Origin: Candidatus Pristimantibacillus lignocellulolyticus
GTDB lineage: Bacteria > Bacillota > Bacilli > Paenibacillales > Paenibacillaceae
Direction of reading: 5' to 3'
NCBI GenBank assembly: GCA_023639215.1
Contig: CP097899.1
Coordinates: forward strand, 1,581,001 to 1,645,000
DNA length: 64,000 nucleotides
Part shown: positions 9,659 through 18,644 of the stretch, piece after piece
Numbering within the stretch: position 1 is the stretch's first letter
How the letters are laid out: each line of letters begins with the position of its first letter
Position numbers and translations under genes: made by a program
Notes under the pieces: model-generated
What the model saw: the letters and a program-made list of their open reading frames with translations, nothing else
Databases searched by the model: none
Told to the model about the DNA's origin: nothing

Positions 9659-10330
9659 ATGTTTATGAAAAAACAATTTCTTATCGTAGGTCTAGGCCGT
9701 TTCGGTAGTAGTCTAACCCGTACGTTGGTTGCTAATGGACACGAGGTATTAGCCGTAGATAGAGACGCTGAGTTAGTACAAGATGTGGCTCCACATGCGA
9801 CACATGCTATTCAAGCTGACTGTACAGATGAAGCGGTGTTGAAAGAATTAGGAGCGAGTAATTTTACTCATGCGGTAGTTGCTATCGGTGATGATCTACA
9901 ATCAAGTATCCTTACTACTTTATTACTTAAAGAGATGAAAATACCTATTGTTATCGCAAAGGCTCGTGATGAGATGCATGGTAATGTATTGCGTAAAATT
10001 GGTGCCGACAAAATCATCTATCCAGAACGAGATATGGCAATGAGGCTCGCTAATCAACTTAGCTCGAGCAGCATCATTGATTATATTGAGCTTTCTGATG
10101 AATATAATATTGTCGAAATGTTAGCTCCATCTGCTATGTCTGGTTTATCATTACAAAAACTTAATATTCGTGCTCGTTTTGGCTGTACTATTCTTGCGAT
10201 AAAAACAGATAAAAAAATGAATGTTGCTCCAAGTGCAGAAGATACCATTGAAACTGGTAATGCGTTGCTACTTATTGGTTCTTTGGAGCAAATTAGACAG
10301 TTGGAGACGCACTATGATCGAAAACGCTAA
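9659..10330 (+). CDS. ktrA: Potassium-uptake regulatory subunit (RCK protein, KtrA type)
   Basis: 223 residues. The N-terminal Rossmann RCK domain has the nucleotide-binding loop GLGRFGSS and binds ATP/ADP; the C-terminal RCK_C domain (about 140-220) is the known c-di-AMP-binding site in this family. KtrA forms an octameric ring that gates the membrane subunit KtrB. The ktrB start overlaps the end of this gene by 17 bases, a clear two-gene operon. It is divergent from the yybS-gdpP genes. I see no c-di-AMP riboswitch in the 235-base divergent region. Confidence 0.93.
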   Translation: MFMKKQFLIVGLGRFGSSLTRTLVANGHEVLAVDRDAELVQDVAPHATHAIQADCTDEAVLKELGASNFTHAVVAIGDDLQSSILTTLLLKEMKIPIVIAKARDEMHGNVLRKIGADKIIYPERDMAMRLANQLSSSSIIDYIELSDEYNIVEMLAPSAMSGLSLQKLNIRARFGCTILAIKTDKKMNVAPSAEDTIETGNALLLIGSLEQIRQLETHYDRKR

Positions 10331-11708
10331 TCCTAAATCTCAAAATAAACAGAGTAAACTTGCCAGTAAAATAAGAAAACTTCGGTATCAACTTAGTCCA
10401 CCTCAATTTATCGTAGTTATTTTCTTAATATTGATAACTATCGGTACTTTATTATTGATGATGCCTGTTGCATCGCATAATGGACATTCTATTGGTTTCG
10501 TTAATGCCTTCTTTACCGCTGTTTCCGCCGTTTGCGTGAATGGTCTTAGCGTACTTGATGCTGGCAATGACTTTTCTATCGCTGGACAAAGCATCATTAT
10601 GTTGTTGATTCAAATCGGGGGACTTGGATTCATGACGATCAGCGTTATTATTGCGATCATTATGGGTAAACGTATTGGTTTGAAAGAACGTCTCCTCATT
10701 CAACATACAACGCAAGCATCAACTTCACAAGGACTAGTTCGATTAAGTATTTACATATTTATTATCGTGTTTGCTTTTGAGTCGATTGCAACGCTTATCC
10801 TGACGTTTCATTGGGAATCTTCTATGGGTTGGAAAACTGCGTTTTTCTACGCTTTATTCCACTCAGTATCTGCTTTCAACAATGCAGGATTTGCGCTTTG
10901 GCCAGAAGGATTAGTAGCCTATGTTGGTGATCCCGTCGTCAACTTCGTCATTATTACGTTATTTGTAGCTGGAGGATTAGGTTATATCGTTATTGTTGAA
11001 CTATTCCAAAAGCGTAAATGGCGTAAGTTCTCTTTGCATACTAAAATCGTTCTCTCGTCTTCGCTCATTATTACCGTCATTGGCTTTTCGATTCTTTTTC
11101 TACTTGAATCGATGAATGCCGATACATATGGTACGTTGAACTTGGGAGAACGAATTCAAGCGTCATTATTTCAAAGTCTAATTCCGCGAAGTGTAGGTTT
11201 TAATACGCTTGAAATCACTCATATGCTTACGGCATCACAATTTCTAATCATTATCTATATGTTCATTGGTGCTGCTTCAGGTGGTACAGGTGGTGGTGTG
11301 AAAATTAATACCGTTGTCGTACTCATACTAGCTACCATTACAACATTTAGAGGTGGCGGACAAGTTCATGCCTTTAAACGCAGAATCCCGCAAGAAACGG
11401 TGATGCGTGCGCTAGCGGTAGTAATGAGTTCACTAGCATGTGTACTATTTATCGCACTAGTGTTGACCATTACTGAAGACATGCTTTCAGATCATTTCTT
11501 AGAAGTATTATTCGAAGCCACATCTGCATTCAGTACGACTGGCTTATCAATGGGTCTAACGAAAGATCTTTCGACACCTGGTAAAATTATTATTTGCTTC
11601 ACGATGTTCATTGGTCGACTTGGACCATTAACACTAGCATACGCACTTGCGAGACGTAAACAACAATCTCGTCTTGGCTATCCAGAGGATAATATTTTAA
11701 TCGGTTAA
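10314..11708 (+). CDS. ktrB: Potassium/sodium-dependent uptake channel subunit (TrkH/KtrB family)
   Basis: 464 residues. This polytopic membrane protein carries the four pore-loop repeats of the family; the selectivity-filter sequences are visible as VCVNGLS, FNNAGF, RSVGFN and FSTTGLS. It forms the potassium path gated by KtrA. The ATG at 10314 is chosen (GGAG seven bases upstream); the open frame reaches 10221 but that part lies inside ktrA. A bidirectional terminator follows. Together with nearby gdpP this is a c-di-AMP-linked potassium module. Confidence 0.95.
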   Translation: MIENANPKSQNKQSKLASKIRKLRYQLSPPQFIVVIFLILITIGTLLLMMPVASHNGHSIGFVNAFFTAVSAVCVNGLSVLDAGNDFSIAGQSIIMLLIQIGGLGFMTISVIIAIIMGKRIGLKERLLIQHTTQASTSQGLVRLSIYIFIIVFAFESIATLILTFHWESSMGWKTAFFYALFHSVSAFNNAGFALWPEGLVAYVGDPVVNFVIITLFVAGGLGYIVIVELFQKRKWRKFSLHTKIVLSSSLIITVIGFSILFLLESMNADTYGTLNLGERIQASLFQSLIPRSVGFNTLEITHMLTASQFLIIIYMFIGAASGGTGGGVKINTVVVLILATITTFRGGGQVHAFKRRIPQETVMRALAVVMSSLACVLFIALVLTITEDMLSDHFLEVLFEATSAFSTTGLSMGLTKDLSTPGKIIICFTMFIGRLGPLTLAYALARRKQQSRLGYPEDNILIG

Positions 11709-11713
11709 CAAAT

Positions 11714-11768
11714 AAGGCTTATGTCATCATCATCTCTTTCCCCGAGATCATAATGGCATAAGCCTTTT
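11714..11768. terminator. Bidirectional terminator between ktrB and the SulP gene
   Basis: Arms AAGGCTTATG (11714-11723) and CATAAGCCTT (11757-11766) close a hairpin between the convergent genes. TTTT follows on the plus strand; the minus-strand side is less T-rich. Confidence 0.75.
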
Positions 11769-11771
11769 ATA

Positions 11772-13232
11772 TTATGCGCCTAATGTTTCAGTCATGCCTG
11801 ATTTTTTGACGAGCAGTGAACTATCTTTATCAAAAAGGATGAGCTCAACCTCATTTCCACTTTCTCGTAAACGATTGACCACTTTAGCTAGCGACAAAAT
11901 AGCTGATTGATCCCATACTTTAGACTGACTTCCATCAATAACAACCCGATCATATCCCTCAACAGCTTCAATGGACTGATCAAACATCGTAGATGTTGCA
12001 AAGAACAACGGACCGTTTATATAATAAGTAATTATTTTACGATGATCATCTTTTTCTGTAATAATATGAAGCCTGCTCGATTGAATTGCAAAAATAACAG
12101 CACTGAGCAATACCCCTACTAAAACCCCTTGAGCAAGGTTATGAGTAATTAATATAACAACAACTGTTACAATCATCGTCATCGTATCAGCGATTGGTGC
12201 TTTCGGGATATTTTTTATTGATTGCCATTCAAATGTGCTAATCGCAACCATAATCATCACCCCTGCTAGCGCGGGCATAGGAATTTTCACTACCACATCG
12301 CGTAACACAACGATTAATAAAAGTAATACTCCACCTGCAACCATCGTAGATAGTCTACCTCTTCCACCTGAACGAACATTAATTAATGATTGTCCAATCA
12401 TTGCACAACCAGCCATACCGCCAAACATACCTGTAATCGTATTCGCAATGCCTTGACCACGAACTTCCTTATTCTTATCACTTTTCGTCTTCGTCTGCTC
12501 ATCGAGAACCGTTGCTGTTATCAGTGATTCAAGTAATCCGACAATAGCCATTGTTACAGCTACAGGAGCAATAATTTTTAACGTTTCCCATGAAATAGGG
12601 ACATTAGGCCAGTGGAATAACGGCAAGCTACTATTAATAATTCCCATATCTCCAACCGTTTTCACATCAAGACCTATCACAATCGTCACGATCGTCATCA
12701 CAACAATCGCCACTAAAGTAGACGGTATTGCTTTCGTAATATAAGGCAGTCCATATACAATTAACAATGTAACTGCTCCAATCGTATAGACAACCCATGT
12801 TGCATCTACAAAATGTTGTAGTTGGCTCATAAATACCATAATACCTAACGAATTAAGAAATCCAGATAATACAGACTGCGGAACGAACGAAATCCACTTG
12901 CCTAATTTTAACGCACCAATTGCGTATTGAATTAATCCTGTAAGAATTGTTGTAGCATATAAATATTCAATCCCATACTGCGCTACGAGTGTCACCATGA
13001 GGATAGACATCGCACCTGTTGCAGCAGAAATCATCCCCGGTCGTCCACCAAAAATTGAAATGAGTACCGCAATACAAAATGAAGCATGTATTCCAACCAT
13101 AGGATCGACACCTGCAATGATTGAGAATGCGATAGCTTCAGGAATTAACGCCAATGCGACCGTTACCCCTGCAAGCACATCTCCTCTAACATTGAAAAAC
13201 CATGTTGATCTTAACGTATTAAGCAATTTCAT
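11772..13232 (-). CDS. SulP-family anion transporter with STAS domain
   Basis: 486 residues. About 12 membrane segments begin with the family signature LAGVTVALALIPEAIAFSII; a C-terminal STAS domain (about 400-486; YDRVVIDGSQSKVWDQSAI) lies in the cytosol. Members transport sulfate, bicarbonate or other anions, often with sodium or protons. The substrate cannot be told from sequence alone: the length and STAS layout resemble the small bacterial SulP/BicA-like group. It is a single gene, convergent with ktrB and separated from rpsR by repeats. AAAGGGAG precedes the ATG at 13232. Confidence 0.88.
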   Translation of the reverse strand: MKLLNTLRSTWFFNVRGDVLAGVTVALALIPEAIAFSIIAGVDPMVGIHASFCIAVLISIFGGRPGMISAATGAMSILMVTLVAQYGIEYLYATTILTGLIQYAIGALKLGKWISFVPQSVLSGFLNSLGIMVFMSQLQHFVDATWVVYTIGAVTLLIVYGLPYITKAIPSTLVAIVVMTIVTIVIGLDVKTVGDMGIINSSLPLFHWPNVPISWETLKIIAPVAVTMAIVGLLESLITATVLDEQTKTKSDKNKEVRGQGIANTITGMFGGMAGCAMIGQSLINVRSGGRGRLSTMVAGGVLLLLIVVLRDVVVKIPMPALAGVMIMVAISTFEWQSIKNIPKAPIADTMTMIVTVVVILITHNLAQGVLVGVLLSAVIFAIQSSRLHIITEKDDHRKIITYYINGPLFFATSTMFDQSIEAVEGYDRVVIDGSQSKVWDQSAILSLAKVVNRLRESGNEVELILFDKDSSLLVKKSGMTETLGA

Positions 13233-13350
13233 TCTCTCCCTTTGTTGCCTAGCTTAAACTTGTCCATATTCAATCGTCACGACAGCAACCTACTCACTAT
13301 AAATCCGCAAGATTAAGCTGTCAATAAAAGTTTAAAGCTAGTAGTGCTAC

Positions 13351-13440
13351 AAGCGATGTGTACATTTATGTACACCAGTGATGTATTTCATAAAGATAGC
13401 AACTCACCCAGCGGTGTGTACGATATAGTACACCAGCGAT
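13351..13440. repeat. Pair of direct repeats, each a GTGTAC/GTACAC hairpin
   Basis: Within the 465-base gene-free stretch 13233-13697, a unit of about 35 bp occurs twice. Each contains GTGTAC, a six-base loop and GTACAC (13358-13375 and 13416-13433), followed by CCAGYGATGTA. The loops differ while the stems are exact. The same GTAC hairpin is found inside the family A and B elements. Confidence 0.6.
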
Positions 13441-13492
13441 GTATAACAACTACGAAGCAAGACACCATAATAGTAAGACTTCTAGAAATATC

Positions 13493-13649
13493 TTAATCGC
13501 TTGTCAGCACCAAGAAGATGACATGAAGCTAGTGAAGCGATGCGCGGAGCGTACGTTTTGTGTACGTGAGCACAGGAGTAAGCGATGAATGGCATCTTCG
13601 CCGCCGAATACGCTGCGTCAGCATAATCATCGTGATCACAAGCGATTAA
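13493..13649. repeat. Family B palindromic element, copy B3
   Basis: 157 bp element between the SulP gene and the rpsR terminator. Outer arms TTAATCGCTTGT (13493-13504) and ACAAGCGATTAA (13638-13649) are perfect complements. The inner stem GAAGATGACAT (13514-13524) pairs with ATGGCATCTTC (13589-13599), and the apical hairpin is CGTAC/GTACG (13550-13566). Confidence 0.85.
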
Positions 13650-13654
13650 AACCT

Positions 13655-13685
13655 AAAAAGGACTTCCCTTGTCGGGAAGCCCTTT
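13655..13685 (-). terminator. Terminator of rpsR
   Basis: An 11-bp stem with one internal mismatch (AAGGACTTCCC with GGGAAGCCCTT) lies just after the rpsR stop. It is followed on the minus strand by TTTTT. Confidence 0.88.
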
Positions 13686-13697
13686 ATCCGTAACCTA

Positions 13698-13973
13698 CTA
13701 TTCAGTAGTGTATGGTAGTAATGCGATTTGACGAGAACGCTTAATAGCGATTGTCAATAGACGTTGATACTTCGCGCTTGTACCAGTTACACGACGAGGA
13801 AGAATTTTTCCACGCTCGCTGATGAACTTTTTAAGCAAATCAGTATCTTTATAGTCGATGTGCGTAACTTTGTTTACAGTGAAGAAACAAACTTTACGAC
13901 GTTTATTGCGGCCGCCTTTACGAGCGAATTTACGCTCGCCACGATCTTCTCCGCCTTCTTTTCTGAAGCTCAT
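13698..13973 (-). CDS. rpsR: 30S ribosomal protein S18
   Basis: 91 residues, slightly longer than usual because of a charged N-terminal extension (MSFRKEGGEDRGERKFARKGG). The conserved core KVCFFTVNKVTHIDYKD is intact. S18 forms a heterodimer with S6 on the 30S platform. Normally the third gene of rpsF-ssb-rpsR, here it stands about 10.4 kb away from ssb with the menaquinone locus between. The 226-base upstream region must therefore supply a promoter or be reached from menC. The ATG at 13973 follows GAAGGG. Confidence 0.97.
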   Translation of the reverse strand: MSFRKEGGEDRGERKFARKGGRNKRRKVCFFTVNKVTHIDYKDTDLLKKFISERGKILPRRVTGTSAKYQRLLTIAIKRSRQIALLPYTTE

Positions 13974-14004
13974 TCGAACCCTTCCCTTCTGTTACAAATT
14001 TTAA

Positions 14005-14040
14005 TGGCAATTCAGATCACTGACATAGTCCGAACTGACT
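14005..14040 (-). promoter_or_regulatory. Hairpin in the rpsR leader
   Basis: On the minus strand CAGTTCGGA can pair with TCTGAATTG (nine pairs including G-U) around a 12-base loop, about 30-60 bases before the rpsR start. It may be a relic or a local regulator of the separated S18 gene. The structure is predicted by eye only. Confidence 0.3.
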
Positions 14041-14199
14041 CGGTTTTAATTTTGAATTTTATCTCTATTTTTCGATAGGTACATCTGGGTACCCTGTTAA
14101 AGTCACTTACAATAGAATAACTCATAAAACTTTAAAAATCAAATATTTTTCAGCGTTGTTTTCACAAAAATAATGGTATTTATATTATAAATGATCCAT

Positions 14200-15318
14200 T
14201 TATCGTGAATGATTGAGTTTCAATCTCTCTAGCGCTAGATGCTCGATATATTCCTTGTTAACTTCAAATCCAATTCCCGCTCCTGAAGGTAGTAATACTC
14301 CCCCGTGCTCAATCTTTACTTCTGGTAGTATGACATCTTTATGCCAGTAACGTGCCGATGCCGAAATATCTCCTGGTATTGTGAAATGACTCAACGAGGC
14401 GAGCGCCATATTATGAGCGCGCCCGATGCCTGACTCCAGCATTCCCCCACACCAAATCGCAATGTCATGCTCCTTGCACAGATCATGTATTCTTATTGCC
14501 TCTGTCATTCCGCCTACACGACCTAATTTCACATTAATAACTTGGCAGCTACCAAGCTCAATCGCTTTTCGAGCATCATCATATGTAATAATGCTTTCAT
14601 CGAGACAAATAGGTGTGTTCATCTTTGCCTGTAACTTAGCATGGTCAACAATATCATCAGCAGCGAGCGGTTGCTCAATCATCATCAGATTATAGTCATC
14701 GAGTTGCTGTAAATGTGCAATATCATTCAGATCATAAGCAGAATTGGCGTCTACCATTAATGGCAGTTTCGGATAACGAGACCGCAAAGCTTCAACGAGC
14801 GTAATATCGTTTCCTGGCTTAATTTTAATCTTCATTCGTTCATAACCGTCAGCGCTATAGTGATCAATTAGACGGTAATACTCGTCCATAGAAGATTGTA
14901 ACCCGATAGCTACACCAACTTTTAGCTCTTCTTTTACTCCACCTATCAGTTGATGTAACGGTTGACCGATCAACTGACTATACAAATCCCAGATCGCCAT
15001 CTCTAGTCCTGCTTTTGCCATCTGATTGCGTTTTACGTTAGAGAAGATGTTTGGAATTTCATTCGGATGCTTTAATGTAACTCCAAGCAATGTGGGAATG
15101 AGGAAACTTTGTAATATATGCCACGATCCTTGTACCGTTTCCTCGGTATACCAAGGCGTAGCAAAAGCTACGCATTCTCCCCAGCCACAATTCCCTTCAC
15201 GATCAGTTACTTCAATAAGTATTGTCTCTCGATCAACATAAGCACCGTTAGCTGTAACGAATGGAGCTTTCAATTCCATACTTATCCGGTACAACTCGAT
15301 AGATTGAATCGTTATCAT
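14200..15318 (-). CDS. menC: o-Succinylbenzoate synthase
   Basis: 372 residues, enolase superfamily. It dehydrates SHCHC to o-succinylbenzoate in menaquinone synthesis. Visible active-site elements are the KIKIKPG lysine pair, metal ligands VDAN, IEQP and CLDES, and the late lysine VINVKLGRVGGM. Related enzymes also racemise N-acylamino acids, but its place after menE makes the menaquinone role the best call. The ATG at 15318 has GAGG six bases upstream; the frame is open 30 bases further to 15348. It is the last gene of the men run before rpsR. Confidence 0.93.
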   Translation of the reverse strand: MITIQSIELYRISMELKAPFVTANGAYVDRETILIEVTDREGNCGWGECVAFATPWYTEETVQGSWHILQSFLIPTLLGVTLKHPNEIPNIFSNVKRNQMAKAGLEMAIWDLYSQLIGQPLHQLIGGVKEELKVGVAIGLQSSMDEYYRLIDHYSADGYERMKIKIKPGNDITLVEALRSRYPKLPLMVDANSAYDLNDIAHLQQLDDYNLMMIEQPLAADDIVDHAKLQAKMNTPICLDESIITYDDARKAIELGSCQVINVKLGRVGGMTEAIRIHDLCKEHDIAIWCGGMLESGIGRAHNMALASLSHFTIPGDISASARYWHKDVILPEVKIEHGGVLLPSGAGIGFEVNKEYIEHLALERLKLNHSR

Positions 15319-15347
15319 AAGCAACCTCATTTCACCCTTATATAACA

Positions 15348-15400
15348 AACACCTTTAGAGCAATACAAGTTCACAACTTGCGCTTTGCCTTAAAGGTGTT
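15348..15400. other. Inverted repeat between menE and menC
   Basis: Arms AACACCTTTA and TAAAGGTGTT enclose an inner CAAGTT/AACTTG stem. The tail on the minus strand (TTGTTATAT) is only weakly T-rich, so it may be an attenuator or partial terminator that lowers menC expression, or an RNA-stability hairpin. Confidence 0.45.
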
Positions 15401-15449
15401 CGTGTTAATCATTGCGTTAAATTAATTACATCCATTGTTATATTCCTTA

Positions 15450-16919
15450 TTAGGAAGGTAGCAATTGTAATAACTCACGACGAAGTAATTTATTTGAAGC
15501 ATTACGCGGTAATTGTTTAACTACATGTATTTCCTTAGGTAACTTATACTTAGCCAATCGTTCTGAGCAATACTGAAGTAAAACTTCCTCGGTACAATTC
15601 GTACCGTGATGGAGTACGACAAATGCGATAGGCACTTGCCCCCATACCTCATGAGACATACTAGTTACACCAGATTCGATTACAGCTTGATGGCTAATAA
15701 GTGTTGCTTCGATCTCAGCTGGGTAGACATTCTCCCCACCTGATACAAACATATCCTTGCGACGATCGAGCACATAGAGAAAACCATCTTCATCCACGTA
15801 GCCAACATCTCCAGTAGAGAGCCAACCATCTACAAAGCTATCGCCACCAACACCATTCAAATAGCCTGATGTCACATTCGGACCACGAACAATGATTTCT
15901 CCAGCTTCCTTAGCTTGTGCCTCATGACCATCAATCATTATTTTTAACTCTGCTTGGAAAAGTGGCTTTCCTGCTGAACCGAGCTTAGTCAACATATACT
16001 CAGGCTGTAGCGTCACGATCTGTGAACATGTTTCTGTCATCCCGTACGTTTGAAAGACCGGAATTTCCTTTGTCACACATTGCTCTAAGAGTGAAAGCGG
16101 CGCTGGGCCCCCGCCCAGTAACATACATCTAAAATGTTCAGGATAACGAACAACACCTAATTGTTCAATCATCCGAGTCAGCATATTACTAACAACGGAC
16201 ATTAACGTTACACCTTGATCGATAATAGCTGCATTTGCAGCTTCGGGATCGAACTTTTCGTGAATGACCATGGGAATACCGTAGATTACGCTACGAATAA
16301 CGATTGATAAACCACTAATATGAAATAAAGGAACACATACTAGCCATTTATCTTTTTCAGAAAGCCCCAGATTGAGCATCGAGCCTACAGCTGAGTTCCA
16401 ATGATTACTGTAACTTTGCAGGACCCCTTTCGGAAACCCCGTTGTACCAGACGTGTACATTATCGTATGTATATCTTCTTGATCGATATAAGTGACCATA
16501 GTTGAATCTGTCACCATATCCATCTGTTGCAAGTCCGTTGTCGATATACAAAGTATACTGCTATACTCATTAATTATCACATCAATAAGATGCTGGAATT
16601 GCGGATCATAAATGAGTACGTTACATCTGGAATCTTGAAGTTGATAGAGTAGTTCATGAGCCGTAAGCCGAATGTTAAGCGGCATCAGAATACTACCAAC
16701 ATAATGAACCGCATGGATAAGCTCGACGGTATAGCTATCATTATAACAAAGCAAGGCTATAGGATAGCCTTGCTTTGTTGGTAATGAACTTATTCTACTG
16801 GCTGTATGAAGAGACTTTTCGCGCAATTGCGCAAACGTAATCTGCTCGTTGCCATATTCAATCGCTATCCGATCAGGCGTTAGAGAGGCTCGCTTATCAA
16901 GCCAATGAGGCATATGCAT
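15450..16919 (-). CDS. menE: o-Succinylbenzoate-CoA ligase
   Basis: 489 residues, adenylate-forming enzyme family. It activates o-succinylbenzoate with ATP and CoA. The P-loop signature YTSGTTGFPKG, the A5 motif YGMTE, the hinge-proximal STGDVGYVDEDGFLYVLDRRKD and the C-terminal catalytic lysine region NASNKLLRREL are all present. It lies 24 bases after menB and is followed by menC. GGAGG eight bases before the ATG at 16919 supports the start. Confidence 0.96.
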   Translation of the reverse strand: MHMPHWLDKRASLTPDRIAIEYGNEQITFAQLREKSLHTASRISSLPTKQGYPIALLCYNDSYTVELIHAVHYVGSILMPLNIRLTAHELLYQLQDSRCNVLIYDPQFQHLIDVIINEYSSILCISTTDLQQMDMVTDSTMVTYIDQEDIHTIMYTSGTTGFPKGVLQSYSNHWNSAVGSMLNLGLSEKDKWLVCVPLFHISGLSIVIRSVIYGIPMVIHEKFDPEAANAAIIDQGVTLMSVVSNMLTRMIEQLGVVRYPEHFRCMLLGGGPAPLSLLEQCVTKEIPVFQTYGMTETCSQIVTLQPEYMLTKLGSAGKPLFQAELKIMIDGHEAQAKEAGEIIVRGPNVTSGYLNGVGGDSFVDGWLSTGDVGYVDEDGFLYVLDRRKDMFVSGGENVYPAEIEATLISHQAVIESGVTSMSHEVWGQVPIAFVVLHHGTNCTEEVLLQYCSERLAKYKLPKEIHVVKQLPRNASNKLLRRELLQLLPS

Positions 16920-16943
16920 CGCTTTGCCCTCCTTTTATACGAC

Positions 16944-17765
16944 TTATGGGAAACGTGGGAACTGTTTGAAGTCTGGCTCTCTTTTTTCTTTGAAAGAGTC
17001 ACGGCCTTCTTTTGCTTCTTCTGTTGTATAGTAAAGTAGCGTTGCATCACCTGCAAGCTGTTGAATTCCTGCTAATCCATCTGTGTCTGCATTAAACGCA
17101 GCTTTTAAGAAACGTAAAGCCATTGGAGATTTAGATAAAATCTCTTGGCACCATTTTACCGTTTCCGCTTCAAGATCAGCAAGAGGTACAACGGTATTAA
17201 CTAGACCCATATCCAATGCTTCTTGAGCATCGTATTGACGACATAGATACCAGATTTCTCTCGCTTTCTTCTGACCAACGATGCGAGCAAGATAACCTGC
17301 ACCATAACCACCGTCGAAGCTACCAACGATTGGACCTGTTTGACCAAAGCGTGCGTTATCTGCAGCAATTGTTAAGTCACATACAATATGTAGAACATGT
17401 CCACCGCCAATAGCATATCCCGCTACCATCGCAATTACTGGCTTAGGAATAGTACGGATCAAACGTTGAAGATCAAGTACATTCAGACGAGGAATTTGAT
17501 CATCGCCAACATAACCACCATGACCACGAACCTTTTGGTCACCGCCTGAGCAGAATGCTAAGTCGCCAGCGCCTGTTAGAACGATAACCCCAATGTTTGC
17601 ATCATCACGTGCGATAGCAAATGCATTGATAAGTTCCATTACCGTCTTTGGACGGAATGCATTACGTACTTCTGGACGATTAATTGTAATTTTAGCTATA
17701 CCGTCATATGTTTCATACAAAATATCTTCAAAATTACCGTGATTTTCCCAAGGTACTACTGACAT
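16944..17765 (-). CDS. menB: 1,4-Dihydroxy-2-naphthoyl-CoA synthase
   Basis: 273 residues, crotonase fold. It closes the second ring of the naphthoquinone by Dieckmann-type condensation of o-succinylbenzoyl-CoA. The family-specific FCSGGDQKVRGHGGY and the oxyanion-hole region GYAIGGGHVLHIVCDLTIA are present, with QTGPIVGSFDGGYG near the active site and a C-terminal REPDFKQFPRFP typical of MenB. It starts three bases after the menH stop. Confidence 0.98.
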   Translation of the reverse strand: MSVVPWENHGNFEDILYETYDGIAKITINRPEVRNAFRPKTVMELINAFAIARDDANIGVIVLTGAGDLAFCSGGDQKVRGHGGYVGDDQIPRLNVLDLQRLIRTIPKPVIAMVAGYAIGGGHVLHIVCDLTIAADNARFGQTGPIVGSFDGGYGAGYLARIVGQKKAREIWYLCRQYDAQEALDMGLVNTVVPLADLEAETVKWCQEILSKSPMALRFLKAAFNADTDGLAGIQQLAGDATLLYYTTEEAKEGRDSFKEKREPDFKQFPRFP

Positions 17766-17768
17766 CTG

Positions 17769-18596
17769 TTACACCATCCCTTTTCTCATAGATAAATATC
17801 TCTTTACTATTGTATCAAATTTATGAGGTTGTTCCATATGCACATTGTGACCAGCTTCAGAAACAATCTCTAATTGCTTATATGAGTGACTCATACGTAA
17901 CATCATCAATTCGGCAATCTTTCTAAACTTCATATCTGATTCACCGACAATAAGTAATGTTGGCTTCGTAATATGCACCATATGATCCCACCATGAGGGC
18001 TGAGCTCCTGTACCAATGCCCCGTAAGCTATTTGCTAAACCTTGCGGCGTATTACTTCTTCGCTGCTGGTCAATAGCTACTTGCTCTTGTAGTGGTAACA
18101 ATTTCAGACTAGCGAATAAAGGAATTTCTGACCAATACTGAGCAAACCAATTAATGCCATGTTGTTCGATATTGGAAGCCAATGCCTCATCACTAGTTAT
18201 TCTAGTTCCTCTTTCTTCAAGTGTGGCAAGTCCAGGAGAAGTGCTTTCTAGAATTAAGCCACTTACTTTAGATGGAGCAATCTGCGCCATAGATAAGGCA
18301 ATCCTGCCTCCCATAGAATATCCGAGCACGATTGCTGATTCAATATGTAATTGATCAAGCAACTCCACTAAGTCATTAACCGTATGCTCTGTATTGTAGC
18401 GATTATGATCTGCCGGAACATCACTCTTACCATGACCTAATAGATCAACGATAATGACCTGATATTCTGCGCTCCAACTTTCAATGAAAGGCGTCCATTG
18501 CTCGTGATTTCCTGAGAAACCATGTAGCAACAATAATGCTTGTCCTTCTCCATGAAGCTCTACATAGTATGTTGCCCCATTAATCACATATTTCAT
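17769..18596 (-). CDS. menH: SHCHC synthase (alpha/beta hydrolase fold)
   Basis: 275 residues from the ATG at 18596. It is the MenH-type lyase that removes pyruvate from the MenD product to give SHCHC. The oxyanion motif LLLHGFSGNHEQW, nucleophile elbow GYSMGG and C-terminal histidine EAGHNVHMEQP are clear. The frame also continues upstream to a GTG at 18650 that abuts the menD stop. Those 18 extra codons are translated from a fragment of repeat family A and are not part of the enzyme family, so I place the start at the ATG. A GGAG 11 bases upstream of it lies inside the repeat fragment. Confidence 0.92.
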   Translation of the reverse strand: MKYVINGATYYVELHGEGQALLLLHGFSGNHEQWTPFIESWSAEYQVIIVDLLGHGKSDVPADHNRYNTEHTVNDLVELLDQLHIESAIVLGYSMGGRIALSMAQIAPSKVSGLILESTSPGLATLEERGTRITSDEALASNIEQHGINWFAQYWSEIPLFASLKLLPLQEQVAIDQQRRSNTPQGLANSLRGIGTGAQPSWWDHMVHITKPTLLIVGESDMKFRKIAELMMLRMSHSYKQLEIVSEAGHNVHMEQPHKFDTIVKRYLSMRKGMV

Positions 18597-18603
18597 CCCA
18601 TTA

Positions 18604-18644
18604 AGCGCTCCATCTTCTCGATTCTTAAAGCCCACTTTTTGAAC
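18604..18644. repeat. Family A element, 41-bp fragment A4
   Basis: Matches the distal end of copies A1 and A2 (GCGC..CATCTTCTCG..CCCACTTTTTGAAC) and is squeezed between the menD stop and the menH ATG. It supplies the only Shine-Dalgarno-like GGAG ahead of menH. Confidence 0.75.
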
